64,000 nucleotides of DNA from JAFAHS01 sp046728175 (GCA_046728175.1 JBKPEA010000006.1:33712-97711), one strand, 5' to 3'; shown: positions 51,839 to 60,694, counted from the first letter of the stretch. A program made the numbers and translations. Notes: generated by a model not told the origin, from the sequence alone.

Positions 51839-51860
51839 ATTTGCTGGTTAGTCAACAAAT
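51839..51860. promoter_or_regulatory. Candidate TetR operator over divergent promoters
   Basis: An imperfect 22-bp palindrome with outer arms ATTTG and CAAAT; 16 of 22 positions are symmetric. It lies in the 79-bp gap between the DUF35 gene (minus) and the TetR gene (plus). On the minus strand TTGACT lies inside the palindrome, followed after 18 bp by TAGACT, a plausible promoter for the thiolase operon. Binding by the adjacent TetR protein is inferred. Confidence 0.55.
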
Positions 51861-51877
51861 ATGTTACAAGCCATCCG

Positions 51878-52537
51878 ATGGAGCGAACCGCAACCGCCGC
51901 GCGGCCGGTTCGCCGCACTCAGCGCGAACGCCGCGAGACCTCTTATAGGCGGATGCTCGCCGCCGCCGTCAAGCTGATCGAGCGGCAGGGCAGCAGCCGC
52001 ACCACGCTCGCGCAAATCGGCGAGCTGTCGGGTTACAGCTACGGCCTCGTGAGCCATCGCTTCGGATCCAAGGAAGCCCTGGTGCGTGCGGTCACGCGCG
52101 AAGCGCAGGCCAGTTTTGCGCGCCACGAGTTGGCCGATGCGGATCGCCATCACGGCCTCGAAGCGGTCCTCATCCTCGTGGAACGCTACCTGCGCGCGGT
52201 CGTCGCACGCAGTCGGCACGCGCTCTACGTGCTGATCGGAGAGGCGCTCGGCGCGATGCCGGAAATTCGCCGGGAGATCAGCGCAGCCGACGCGAACTTT
52301 CGCGCCGGGGTCCGCGCATCTATCGAACAGGGCATCGCGTTGGGCGAGATTCGCCGCGACGCGGACGCCGATGCACAAGCGGCAATGATTGTAGCGACCC
52401 TGCGCGGTCTCGCCATCCAGCATCTAATCGATCCGTCCGCGTTCGATCCCGATGTGGTGTGCCGCGAGCTGCGCGCCAGCGTGACGCGGAGCCTTGCCGC
52501 GTCCAATGGCGGCACGAGGAATCATCGCGATGCTTGA
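51878..52537 (+). CDS. TetR-family transcriptional regulator
   Basis: TetR repressor of 219 residues from ATG 51878; the upstream in-frame codons overlap the operator-like palindrome and are unlikely to be translated. YRRMLAAAVKLIERQGSS begins the DNA-binding domain, and TLAQIGELSGYSYGLVSHRFGSKE is the helix-turn-helix. The C-terminal ligand domain is full length. It is divergent from the DUF35-thiolase operon, and its 3' end overlaps the first CoA-transferase gene. It probably represses both operons and is released by a pathway CoA ester. The ligand is unknown. Confidence 0.86.
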   Translation: MERTATAARPVRRTQRERRETSYRRMLAAAVKLIERQGSSRTTLAQIGELSGYSYGLVSHRFGSKEALVRAVTREAQASFARHELADADRHHGLEAVLILVERYLRAVVARSRHALYVLIGEALGAMPEIRREISAADANFRAGVRASIEQGIALGEIRRDADADAQAAMIVATLRGLAIQHLIDPSAFDPDVVCRELRASVTRSLAASNGGTRNHRDA

Positions 52538-53756
52538 CGATATTCGCGTGCTGGAGATGTCCTCGCCCGAGACCATGCTCGCGGGCAGCAACCTGGCGGC
52601 GCTCGGCGCTGACGTCATCGTGGTCGAGCCACCCTCCGGCGCGGCGGGCCGCAGGCTCGAGCCTTTTCTCGACGACATTCCTGGAATTGAGCGCAGCCTC
52701 ACATGGCAGGCGCTGAACCGCGACAAGCGCACGATCACGCTCGATCTCGCGACTATCGACGGGCAGCAATTGTTCGCGCAGCTCGCCGACAAGTGCGATG
52801 TGGCGATCGACTCGGTCGATTCGCGGAGCGGCGTAGCGCCACTCGATGGTTTTGCGCTTCCCGAGACCATGGTTCGAACTCGCATCAGCGCGTTCGCCTC
52901 GAGCGGCCCCAAGAGCGGCTATGCGGCGTCCGACCTGATCGTGATGGCGGCGAGCGGAGCGCCGGGCGTGAGCGGCGATCCTGATCGGCCGCCCGCGTTC
53001 TTTTCTGTACCCCAGGCGATGATGGAAGCGGGCGCCGATGCGGCAATCGCGACTCTGGCGGGATTGCTGGCCCGCGATCGCGATGGCCGCGGACAGAACG
53101 CTCATGTGTCAGCGCGTATCGCCGCGATGATCAGCGCGATGAGCCAGATGCTCGGGCCGGGTGCGGGCAATGCCGAGCTGGGCCGCACCGGCGGTTCGAT
53201 TTCGTTCGCCGGCGTTGAGATTCCGAGCATCTACGAATGCGCCGACGGCTTCGTGCTGGTCTCGGTCGCATTCGGTCCGGTGTTCGGACAGATGACGAAT
53301 CGGCTTGCGAAGTGGGCGGCCGAAGAGAAGCACCTTGCGCCCGAGCTGGGTGAGGTCGCGTGGACCACGTTTATCGGCGACCTTCAGCAGAAAAAGCGCA
53401 GTTCTGCCGACCTGCAGGCGCTTATCGATGGCATCAAGGCGCTCGCGCGCAGCAAGTTCAAGTATGAGTTTGGGGCGGCGGCGCGCAGGCTCGGCCTGCT
53501 CGCATCGCCGGTGATGACGATGCGTGATGTGGCGGAATCTCCGCAGTACCGCGAGCGTGGATTGTTCACCAAGGTTGAGATCGCCCCCGGCCGCAATATC
53601 GACGTGCCGGCACGCTTCGCGCAATTCTCCAATTTCCAAATCGAAGCGAAACGCCCGGCGCCGACGCTCTCGCAGCATACGGTGGAGCTCCTCGAGTCGG
53701 AATTGAACTTGTCGCGCCTCGAAATCCAGGCGCTGTTTGCACAGGGGGTCATATGA
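52530..53756 (+). CDS. CaiB/BaiF family III CoA-transferase homologue, catalytic Asp not seen
   Basis: Family III CoA-transferase-fold protein of 408 residues. IRVLEMSSPETMLAGSNLAALGADVIVVE is the N-terminal nucleotide-like fold, LNRDKRTITLDLAT the next block, then DPDRPPAFFSVPQAMMEAG. At the place where family members carry the CoA-bound Asp, this protein reads Gln162 (SVPQAM), by my manual alignment. It could be the non-catalytic subunit of a heteromer with the next gene, as in the BbsEF/SmtAB type. The ATG at 52530 overlaps the TetR stop and follows GAGGA. Confidence 0.8.
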   Translation: MLDDIRVLEMSSPETMLAGSNLAALGADVIVVEPPSGAAGRRLEPFLDDIPGIERSLTWQALNRDKRTITLDLATIDGQQLFAQLADKCDVAIDSVDSRSGVAPLDGFALPETMVRTRISAFASSGPKSGYAASDLIVMAASGAPGVSGDPDRPPAFFSVPQAMMEAGADAAIATLAGLLARDRDGRGQNAHVSARIAAMISAMSQMLGPGAGNAELGRTGGSISFAGVEIPSIYECADGFVLVSVAFGPVFGQMTNRLAKWAAEEKHLAPELGEVAWTTFIGDLQQKKRSSADLQALIDGIKALARSKFKYEFGAAARRLGLLASPVMTMRDVAESPQYRERGLFTKVEIAPGRNIDVPARFAQFSNFQIEAKRPAPTLSQHTVELLESELNLSRLEIQALFAQGVI

Positions 53757-53856
53757 CGAGAGCCAAGCGTGTGCCTCCGCGAAAGTCGTTCTCTCTTGGT
53801 CTGGGGAGAGGGTGGCGCGTCCTCGCGCCAGAGGAGGGGGGCCGCGGAGAAACCAA

Positions 53857-55068
53857 ATGACCTCACCACTCACCGGCATCCACGTCCTCGACCTGAGCTG
53901 GGTCATGGTCGGTCCCGCCAGCGGGCGCACGCTCGCCGACCTCGGCGCCGATGTGATCAAAGTCGAGAGCTCCAAGCGCATCGACCCGGTCCGCACTCTC
54001 GGCCCGTTCAAGGACGGCAAGATGGGCCCCGAGCGCTCGGTGAGCTATCACAATCTCAACGCCGGCAAACGCTGCATCACGCTCGATATCCGCAAGCCGC
54101 AGGGACGCGAACTTGTGCTGCGCCTGAGCGAGTGGGCCGATGTCGTGCTCGAGAGTTTCACACCGGGCGTGCTCGAGGAGCTACATCTCGCTTATCGCGA
54201 CCTGAGCGCGCGCAATCCGAAAGTCATCATGGCCTCGACCGCTATCCTCGGTCAGACCGGTCCCGATGCGAAAGGAACCAGTGGTGTGGGCACGATGGGC
54301 GCGGCGATGTCCGGTGCAACGTACCAGTTCGGATGGCCCGATCGGCCGCCCAGCGGCCCCTGGGGGCCGTGGACCGACGCGGTCACTCCGCGTTTCATCG
54401 TCGCGAGCATTCTGGCGGGGCTTCATCACCGATCGCGTACCGGAAAGGGCTGCTACCTGGATCTGGCGCAGGCCGAATGTGGAATTCAGTTCATGATGCC
54501 TGCGTACTATGAGTTTGTCGCCAATGGGCGCGTTCCCGAACGTCGTGGCTCGGCAGGATCACCGCTGGCCGCGCCGCACGGCGTGTATCCGTGCGCGGGC
54601 AAGGATCGATGGGTTGCGATCGACGCCGCGTCGCAGGACAGATGGACCGCACTGCGCAAGCTGATCGGCGGTGCGCTTGGCGAGCCTCGCTTCGACACGA
54701 TTATTGGACGGCTCCGCCATCGCGACGATCTCGATCGCGCGATCGCAGAGTGGACCCATACGCGTGAGAGCGCTGCGGTCGAGGTCGAGCTGCAAGCTGC
54801 GCGAATCCCGGCGCATGTCGTCAGCCGCGGCCTCGATCTCGCGCGCGACTCCGACCTGCGTCATGTTGGGCATTTCGTGAAGATAGATGATCCACTAATC
54901 GGCGAGGTTGAAATCGAAGGTGCACGCGCGGTTTTCGATCGCACTCCGGCTGCGCCGACGCGGCGCGGCCCGCGCATCGGCGAACACACTCACGAAATCC
55001 TCCGCGAGGTCTGCGGCATGTCCGAGCAGGAAATCGCGCGCCTGACCGCGGACGGAATTCTCCAATGA
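53857..55068 (+). CDS. CaiB/BaiF family III CoA-transferase
   Basis: Transfers CoA between carboxylic acids, activating a substrate for degradation. The protein has 403 residues from ATG 53857. IHVLDLSWVMVGPASGRTLADLGADVIKVE and LNAGKRCITLDIRKPQGREL are the N-terminal blocks. GVGTMGAAMSGATYQFGWPDRPP is followed by PWTDAVTPRFIV, where Asp174 is the expected nucleophile. GKGCYLDLAQAECGIQ follows. A longer in-frame start at 53737 overlaps the preceding gene with low-complexity sequence and is unlikely. Placement directly behind a second homologue suggests a heterodimer or two substrates. Confidence 0.87.
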   Translation: MTSPLTGIHVLDLSWVMVGPASGRTLADLGADVIKVESSKRIDPVRTLGPFKDGKMGPERSVSYHNLNAGKRCITLDIRKPQGRELVLRLSEWADVVLESFTPGVLEELHLAYRDLSARNPKVIMASTAILGQTGPDAKGTSGVGTMGAAMSGATYQFGWPDRPPSGPWGPWTDAVTPRFIVASILAGLHHRSRTGKGCYLDLAQAECGIQFMMPAYYEFVANGRVPERRGSAGSPLAAPHGVYPCAGKDRWVAIDAASQDRWTALRKLIGGALGEPRFDTIIGRLRHRDDLDRAIAEWTHTRESAAVEVELQAARIPAHVVSRGLDLARDSDLRHVGHFVKIDDPLIGEVEIEGARAVFDRTPAAPTRRGPRIGEHTHEILREVCGMSEQEIARLTADGILQ

Positions 55069-55087
55069 AGCCTGAAGGAGCCCAATC

Positions 55088-55879
55088 ATGAGTACCAACA
55101 TTCTCGACCTCAAGGGTCACATCGGACTGGTCACCGGCGCAGGGCAGGGCGTCGGTCGCTCGGTCGCGCTGCATTTCGCCAACAACGGCGCGGGCGGTGT
55201 CGTGGTCAACGATTTCGTCCTCGCCCGCGCCGAGGCGGTCGCAGTCGAAGTCGAGCGAGCAGGATGCGCCACGCTGGCGGTGCAAGCCGATGTCACCAAC
55301 TTCGCATCCGTGGGCGCGATGTTCGACCAGGCGCGCCACAAATTCGGAGGCGTCGACATTCTCGTCAACAACGCCGGCAATGCCGGCGCCGATCCGCGCG
55401 CCGTCTCGCGCAAGCCGTTCTGGGAGCAGGAGCCCAAGGACTGGCAAGCGTTCCTGGGTACCAACCTGTTCGGGGTCCTGAACTGCGTGCGGCACGCGGT
55501 GCCAGCAATGATCCAGAAGAATTACGGCAAGCTCGTCACGGTAATTTCTGACGCGGGCAGGGTCGGCGAGCCGAATCTCGAAATCTACTCTGGCGCGAAG
55601 GCGGGAGCAGCGGGCTTCATGCGCGCGATGGCCAAGGCGCTCGGGCGCCACTCGATTACTTCGAACTGCGTGGCGCTGGGCGCGACCCGTACGCCCGCGA
55701 TCGCCGCGGCGACCTCGAATGAAGAATTCGCCAAGCGAATGCTCAAGTCGTACACGATTCGCCGCTTCGGGGAGCCCGAGGATGCCGCGAACATGATCCT
55801 GTTCCTGGCGTCGGACGCGTCGAGCTGGATGACGGGACAAACGGTGCCTGTCAATGGCGGCTACTCCTTCGCCATGTAG
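55088..55879 (+). CDS. Short-chain dehydrogenase/reductase
   Basis: Classical SDR of 263 residues. LVTGAGQGVGRSVALHF near 15-31 binds the dinucleotide, DILVNNAGNAGADPR near 92-106, and the catalytic residues are in VISDAGRVGEPNLEIYSGAKAG (Ser, Tyr and Lys of YxxxK). The insertion after NNAG (RAVSRKPFWEQEPKDWQ) is like that of beta-hydroxyacyl-CoA dehydrogenases acting on large substrates. GAAGGAG precedes the ATG, 19 bp after the CoA-transferase stop. It probably oxidises the hydroxyacyl-CoA made by the hydratase encoded next. Confidence 0.86.
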   Translation: MSTNILDLKGHIGLVTGAGQGVGRSVALHFANNGAGGVVVNDFVLARAEAVAVEVERAGCATLAVQADVTNFASVGAMFDQARHKFGGVDILVNNAGNAGADPRAVSRKPFWEQEPKDWQAFLGTNLFGVLNCVRHAVPAMIQKNYGKLVTVISDAGRVGEPNLEIYSGAKAGAAGFMRAMAKALGRHSITSNCVALGATRTPAIAAATSNEEFAKRMLKSYTIRRFGEPEDAANMILFLASDASSWMTGQTVPVNGGYSFAM

Positions 55880-55892
55880 AGGAAAAAACAGC

Positions 55893-56714
55893 ATGAACTA
55901 CGAGACCATCATTCTCGAACGCAAGGACGGCATCGGATACCTGACCCTCAACCGTCCCCAACGTGCCAACACGATCAGCCTTCAGCTCATGATCGATGTG
56001 GTCAACGCGATGGAAGAGGTCGACAAGGACCCCGAGTATCGCGTCGTGATCCTCACCGGCGCCGGCGGCAAGCATTTCTGCGGCGGCGCAGACCTGCGCG
56101 ATTTTGCAGAACGCGCGCGCCAGCGCGGTGCGAGTGGTGGGCAGCCAGGCGCAGGCGGAGGAGACTTCGTCTCGCCGCGTCGCGACCTGTTCACGGCGCT
56201 CGAGGAATCGCACGTTCCGGTCATCGCCGCGATCAACGGCGCCGCGATGGGGGGAGGATGCGAGATCGCGCTGGCCTGCGATATCCGCGTCATTGCCGAC
56301 ACTGCGACCATAGGTCTCCCGGAAATTCGTTTCGGTGCATTGCCTGCTGGCGGCGGCACCCAGCGTCTGCCCCGCCTGGTCGGTGCGGGAATCGCCAAGG
56401 AGATGATCTTCAGCGGTCTTCCATGGACGCCGGAGCAAGCATATCGCGTTGGGTTGGTGAATCGCGTCGTGCCGGCCACCGATCTGATCAAGTCGTGCGA
56501 GGAAATCGCCCGCGTCTACATCGAGCGCGCCGCCTATGCGCTCAAGACTGCGAAGGCGCTCATTAATAAGGGCATGGACACTACCTTGAAGGACGGCCTC
56601 GCGCTCGAGCGCAAGATGATTGCCGAGATGGCGACGCCCGAAGAGCGGCGCAAGGCCCAGGATGCGGCGGCAGCGACGCAGAAGACCTACGCCCGCATCT
56701 TTAGTAAGACCTAG
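55893..56714 (+). CDS. Enoyl-CoA hydratase/isomerase
   Basis: Crotonase-fold enzyme of 273 residues that hydrates or isomerises enoyl-CoA. IGYLTLNRPQRANTISL near 13-29, the oxyanion-hole loop GGKHFCGGADLRDF near 60-73, AAINGAAMGGGCEIALACD near 116-134, and TIGLPEIRFGALPAGGGTQRL with one catalytic Glu. A Gly-rich surface insertion (RGASGGQPGAGGG) follows the first helix. The ATG at 55893 has AGAGG upstream; the preceding SDR ends 13 bp earlier. It is part of the CoA-degradation operon. Confidence 0.87.
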   Translation: MNYETIILERKDGIGYLTLNRPQRANTISLQLMIDVVNAMEEVDKDPEYRVVILTGAGGKHFCGGADLRDFAERARQRGASGGQPGAGGGDFVSPRRDLFTALEESHVPVIAAINGAAMGGGCEIALACDIRVIADTATIGLPEIRFGALPAGGGTQRLPRLVGAGIAKEMIFSGLPWTPEQAYRVGLVNRVVPATDLIKSCEEIARVYIERAAYALKTAKALINKGMDTTLKDGLALERKMIAEMATPEERRKAQDAAAATQKTYARIFSKT

Positions 56715-56763
56715 GTGTCATCCTACGGAGTGAGCAACGCGAACGAACGAAGGGTCTCGGACC

Positions 56764-56781
56764 GCTTCGTGTAGGCGAAGC
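56764..56781. repeat. Short hairpin in a REP-like remnant
   Basis: GCTTCG-TGTAGG-CGAAGC in the 176-bp gap before the acyl-CoA dehydrogenase. The surrounding bases (GTCATCCTACGGAGTGAGC near 56717) look like a decayed interspersed repeat of the GTCATCCTGAGC type. Confidence 0.35.
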
Positions 56782-56890
56782 CGACCGGTCCCTTGCTCAC
56801 CAAGCGCCCTGTGGAAGTTGCGATCACGCTCGCAGACAAGGTACTCAGAACCCACACGAGCAAAACAGACCTGCTCGAAGGAGAACAATC

Positions 56891-58189
56891 GTGAGTTGGG
56901 ATTTTGAAACCGAACCGGAATTCCAAAAGGAGCTGGATTGGGTCCAACAATTCGTGCGCGAGGAGGTCGAGCCGCTCGACTATCTCCTCGGCCATCCTTA
57001 TGACGTGCGCGATCCCAAGCGCAATGCGCTGGTGCGCCCGCTCCAGGCCGAGGTAAAGAAACGCAAACTGTGGGCATGCCACCTGGGCCCCGACCTGGGC
57101 GGCCAGGGCTACGGTCAGGTCAAGCTGGCCCTGATGAATGAAATTCTCGGCGGCTCACGCTTCGCGCCGATCGTGTTCGGATGTCAGGCGCCCGATTCCG
57201 GCAACGCCGAGATTCTTGCGCACTATGGAACCTCCGAGCAGAAGAAGCGTTTCCTAGAGCCGCTCCTCAACAATGAAATCGTGTCCGCGTTCTCGATGAC
57301 CGAGCCGCAGGGCGGAGCAGACCCGAAGGTTTTCACCACCAAGGCGGAACTCAAGGGCGACCAGTGGGTCATCAATGGGCAGAAGTGGTTTTCATCGAAT
57401 GCCCATCTGGCGTCGTTCCTGATCGTAATGGCGGTCAGCGACCCGGCGGCCTCGCCGTACCAGCGCATGTCGATGTTCATCGTGCCGACCGACACACCCG
57501 GGGTGAATATCCTGCGCAACCTCGCCGTGGGCATGCACGAACGCGAGGGCAGCCACGCCTTCATCCACTACGAGGACGTGCAGGTCCCGAAGGACCACAT
57601 GCTCGGACCCCGCGGAGGCGCATTCGTCGTCGCGCAAACCCGACTCGGCGGCGGCCGGATTCATCATGCGATGCGGACCATCGGGCAGGTGCGCGGCGCG
57701 TTCGACATGATGTGTGAGCGGGTGCTGTCGCGCACCACCCAGGGTTCGCTGCTGGCGGACAAACAGATGGTGCAGGAGAAAATTGCCGACTCTTGGATGG
57801 AGATCGAGCAGTTTCGACTGCTGGTACTGCGCACCGCATGGAAGATCGATCGCTACAAGGACTATCTGAAGGTGCGCAAGGATATCGCGGCGGTCAAAGC
57901 CCTGATGCCGAAGGTATTCCACGACGTGGCGGCGCGCGCTCTCCATCTGCATGGATCATTGGGCGCGACCAGCGAGATGCCGTTCGTCGAACAGGTGATC
58001 CAGAGCTTCCATATGGGTTTGGCCGATGGCCCAACCGAGGTTCACAAAATCACGCTTGCTCGGCAGGTGCTGCGCGAGTATCAGGCCACGAGCGATCTTT
58101 TTCCGTCTCAGCACATTCCCAAGCTGCGCGAGGCGGCGATCCGCAAGTACGCGGGTCGCATCGAGCGCGAGGTGTCGATGCAATCATGA
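56891..58189 (+). CDS. Acyl-CoA dehydrogenase (ACAD11-like)
   Basis: FAD-dependent acyl-CoA dehydrogenase of 432 residues. LGPDLGGQGYGQVKLALMNE near 59-78, VSAFSMTEPQGGADPKVF near 135-152 (FAD-contacting MTEP), WVINGQKWFSSNAHLASF, and the late LHLHGSLGATSEMPFVEQVI with DGPTEVHKITLAR near 378-390. The general-base Glu of many families would be in the DGPTEVH segment, as in ACAD11-type enzymes for long or branched substrates. It overlaps the next gene by 4 bp (ATGA). The first double bond in beta-oxidation is its likely role. Confidence 0.88.
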   Translation: MSWDFETEPEFQKELDWVQQFVREEVEPLDYLLGHPYDVRDPKRNALVRPLQAEVKKRKLWACHLGPDLGGQGYGQVKLALMNEILGGSRFAPIVFGCQAPDSGNAEILAHYGTSEQKKRFLEPLLNNEIVSAFSMTEPQGGADPKVFTTKAELKGDQWVINGQKWFSSNAHLASFLIVMAVSDPAASPYQRMSMFIVPTDTPGVNILRNLAVGMHEREGSHAFIHYEDVQVPKDHMLGPRGGAFVVAQTRLGGGRIHHAMRTIGQVRGAFDMMCERVLSRTTQGSLLADKQMVQEKIADSWMEIEQFRLLVLRTAWKIDRYKDYLKVRKDIAAVKALMPKVFHDVAARALHLHGSLGATSEMPFVEQVIQSFHMGLADGPTEVHKITLARQVLREYQATSDLFPSQHIPKLREAAIRKYAGRIEREVSMQS

Positions 58190-58962
58190 CGGCGCGCATC
58201 CAGTACGACTATTCCGGCCAGGTGGTGTGTATCACCGGCGGGAGCCGCGGCCTTGGTCATGCGATGGCGCTGGGCTTCGCAGCAGCCGGCGCGAATCTCG
58301 CGATTGCGAGCCGCAAGATCGAATCGTGCGAAGCGACGGTCAAGGAAATCCGTGCGCTGGGCCGCGATGGTTCGGCGCACGCAATTCACGTTGGCAAATG
58401 GGACGATTGCAACCGGCTTTACGATGAAGTCTACGCGAAGTGGGGCCGTTGCGATGTGCTGATCAATAACGCCGGACTGTCGCCATTGTACCCCTCGCTG
58501 GCGGAGCACACCGAGGATCTGTTCGACAAGGTGATCGCGGTCAATCTCAAGGGACCGTTTCGGCTGTCGGCGCTGTTCGGATCGAAGATGAAGGCCGGCG
58601 TCGGAGGCGCGATTATCAATGTCTCGTCGGTCTCTTCGATTCGACCCTCCGCGACCACGGCGCCATACTCGGCGGCCAAGGCGGGGCTGAACGCGATTAC
58701 GGTTGCCTTTTCGAACGAGTACGGGCCGAAGGTCCGCGTCAACTGCATCATGGCGGGCCCGTTTCATACCGATATCAGCCGAGGGTGGTCGCGCACCGAA
58801 GAGTTCACGCAACGGGCCGCGAAGAATTACGCAAGCGGACGGGCTGGCGAGCCGGACGAAATCGTGGGCGCGGCCCTGTACCTCGCAAGTCCCGCGGCCA
58901 GCTTCACAACCGGAGCGGTGCTGACCGTCGACGGCGGGCAATCGAATCCCAGAGTGGCGTAG
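58186..58962 (+). CDS. Short-chain dehydrogenase/reductase
   Basis: SDR of 258 residues. VVCITGGSRGLGHAMALGF near 13-31 binds the cofactor, CDVLINNAGLSPLYPS near 88-103, and NVSSVSSIRPSATTAPYSAAKAG carries the catalytic Ser, Tyr and Lys. The NAGLSPLYPSL segment and FSNEYGPKVRVNCIMAG look like 3-oxoacyl-ACP/hydroxyacyl-CoA dehydrogenase relatives. Its ATG overlaps the acyl-CoA dehydrogenase stop, so the two are translationally coupled, and it closes the plus-strand operon. The much longer frame upstream of this ATG is an artefact. Confidence 0.86.
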   Translation: MTARIQYDYSGQVVCITGGSRGLGHAMALGFAAAGANLAIASRKIESCEATVKEIRALGRDGSAHAIHVGKWDDCNRLYDEVYAKWGRCDVLINNAGLSPLYPSLAEHTEDLFDKVIAVNLKGPFRLSALFGSKMKAGVGGAIINVSSVSSIRPSATTAPYSAAKAGLNAITVAFSNEYGPKVRVNCIMAGPFHTDISRGWSRTEEFTQRAAKNYASGRAGEPDEIVGAALYLASPAASFTTGAVLTVDGGQSNPRVA

Positions 58963-59150
58963 GAGGATGAAGCTGCGGGCCGCACGGCAATCCCCACGAC
59001 CCAGCTGTAATGCCGCGCGGGCCGGGTGCGAGGAATCCAGCGTCAAGCCGCGCGTGCGAGAAGCACTCGGCTTAGACGACCTAGGCAAACCGGCTCGAGC
59101 AATTGACACCCCGCACCTGGCGAGAGCACCGCGCGCTCCTGGAGGGAATC

Positions 59151-59915
59151 ATGCCGTATCTCAATCGCGACGGGGTCAAAATCTACTACGAGGAGCGGGG
59201 TAGCGGCCCCGCCGTCCTCCTGTCGCACGGGTACAGTGCAAGCGCCCGGATGTGGCAGGGACAGATGGAGGCGCTGTCCGATCGTTATCATTTGATCGCT
59301 TTTGACATGCGCGGACACGACCGCTCGGATTCGCCCGACCATCCGACCCGGTATTCGCACGAGCTCACCATTGGCGACATGAGCGCAGTGCTCGAGGCGT
59401 GCAGCGTCCAGCGGGCCGTTATCGGCGGGTTGTCGTTGGGCGGGTTCATGTCACTGGCATTCCACCTCGCGCATCCGGAACAAACCATCGCGCTGATGCT
59501 GTTTGACACCGGGCCCGGCTACAAAAAGGACGGTCCGCGCGAAGAATGGAACAAGATGGCGCAAGCACGCGCCGCGCAACTCGAAAAGGACGGACTCGAC
59601 ACCGCGCAGGCGGGGGCCGAAGTGCGCGTCGCTCATCACCGCAGCGCCAGGGGCCTCGCGCTGGCGGCGCGAGGAATGCTCACGCAGAAGGACGGCAAGG
59701 TCATCGAATCATTGCCGGAAATCCGGGTCCCGACCCTGGTACTGGCGGGGGTGGACGACAAGATGTTCATCCCGTCGGCCGATTACATGGGGGCCAAGAT
59801 TCCCGGCGTCGAGAAGATCATCCTGGCGAATGCGGGTCACGCCGCGAATATCGACCAGCCGGCCGCTTTCAATGCTGCGGTGCGGAAGTTCCTGGACCGA
59901 GTGACAACCGGATAG
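59151..59915 (+). CDS. Alpha/beta hydrolase
   Basis: Alpha/beta-fold hydrolase of 254 residues from ATG 59151, directly preceded by GGAGGG. MPYLNRDGVKIYYEERGSGP is the common opening, LLSHGYSASARMW the oxyanion loop, the nucleophile Ser is in VIGGLSLGGFMSL, the acid in LAGVDDKMFIP and the His in ANAGHAANIDQP. This set matches 3-oxoadipate enol-lactonase-like and haloperoxidase-like hydrolases; substrate unknown. It is separated from the CoA operon by 189 bp without a gene. Confidence 0.85.
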   Translation: MPYLNRDGVKIYYEERGSGPAVLLSHGYSASARMWQGQMEALSDRYHLIAFDMRGHDRSDSPDHPTRYSHELTIGDMSAVLEACSVQRAVIGGLSLGGFMSLAFHLAHPEQTIALMLFDTGPGYKKDGPREEWNKMAQARAAQLEKDGLDTAQAGAEVRVAHHRSARGLALAARGMLTQKDGKVIESLPEIRVPTLVLAGVDDKMFIPSADYMGAKIPGVEKIILANAGHAANIDQPAAFNAAVRKFLDRVTTG

Positions 59916-60013
59916 TTGCGGTCGGTGCGCCGCGCCGCAGCTCTGGATTTCTGAGGAGGGTCGAGGCGTCTACTGCGCTGCCGGCCCCCGGTTCTGCTCC
60001 GCGTGGTGCGAAT

Positions 60014-60688
60014 TCACACGGGCCAGGTCGCTTTGGTCCAGGACATTTCCCAGAACAGATATTCGTAGCGGCTGCTGGTCAGGAATAGCTCCGACAGCCA
60101 AGCCGTCTCGCGTGGCGGGATGCCGTCGGCGAGTTGATCCAACAGCTTCACCAGTCGCTCCGCGCCCGCCACGAATTCGGGTGACGTGTAGGTTTTGATC
60201 CATTCCCGGTAGAACGAGTTGTTCGCGCCGCCACTCTCTCGTTCCAGCACGGTCGCGATCTCCACATAGCCGAGCTGGCAGGGCAGCACGGCCGCCACGA
60301 TTTCGACAATCGAACCACTGTAGGCAGTGCTTAGAAGGTGGCGCGTATAGCCGTGAGTTACCGGCGCCGCACGAGCGGCGGTTAAAGCCGCATCCGCGAT
60401 GCCCAGACGCCTGCAGTAGTCACGGTGCAACTGCATTTCGGTCTGCAGAGTGTCATTGAGCAGGCCCGAAAATAGCCCCATGACGGCGAGCTCACGCGCT
60501 TTGGCGGAAGCCAGCCCGAACACGCGACAGTACTCAACCAGAAAGAGGTAATCCTGCTCCAGGTAAAAGCCAAAGCGATCGGCGGGCAGGGTGCCATCGC
60601 CGAGGCCGCGCACGAACGGGTGGGCAAGCTCGCGTTTCCAGATTTCCGCGGCGCCGGCACGTAGGGTCTTGCTCAGTGGGTCCATCAC
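60014..60688 (-). CDS. tenA: Aminopyrimidine aminohydrolase / thiaminase II
   Basis: TenA-family enzyme that hydrolyses 4-amino-5-aminomethyl-2-methylpyrimidine to HMP for thiamine salvage. The all-helical protein has 224 residues. FYLEQDYLFLVEY near 41-53 supplies Asp46, AVLPCQLGY the nucleophile Cys137, and the C-terminal SSRYEYLFWEMSW the conserved Tyr and Glu. It begins 6 bp after thiD on the same strand, a common salvage pair: TenA makes HMP and ThiD phosphorylates it. No TPP riboswitch is visible upstream of the pair. Confidence 0.9.
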   Translation of the reverse strand: MMDPLSKTLRAGAAEIWKRELAHPFVRGLGDGTLPADRFGFYLEQDYLFLVEYCRVFGLASAKARELAVMGLFSGLLNDTLQTEMQLHRDYCRRLGIADAALTAARAAPVTHGYTRHLLSTAYSGSIVEIVAAVLPCQLGYVEIATVLERESGGANNSFYREWIKTYTSPEFVAGAERLVKLLDQLADGIPPRETAWLSELFLTSSRYEYLFWEMSWTKATWPV

Positions 60689-60694
60689 GGCCGA

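Noticed and set aside
57793..58185. N-terminal extension of the SDR at 58186
   Set aside because: It overlaps the acyl-CoA dehydrogenase in another frame. The SDR motif starts directly after the ATGA overlap.
58967..59203. A 78-codon frame after the last SDR with AGGAGG in front
   Set aside because: The Shine-Dalgarno sequence touches the ATG with no spacing, the protein is Arg/Ala-rich without motifs, and it overlaps the next gene.
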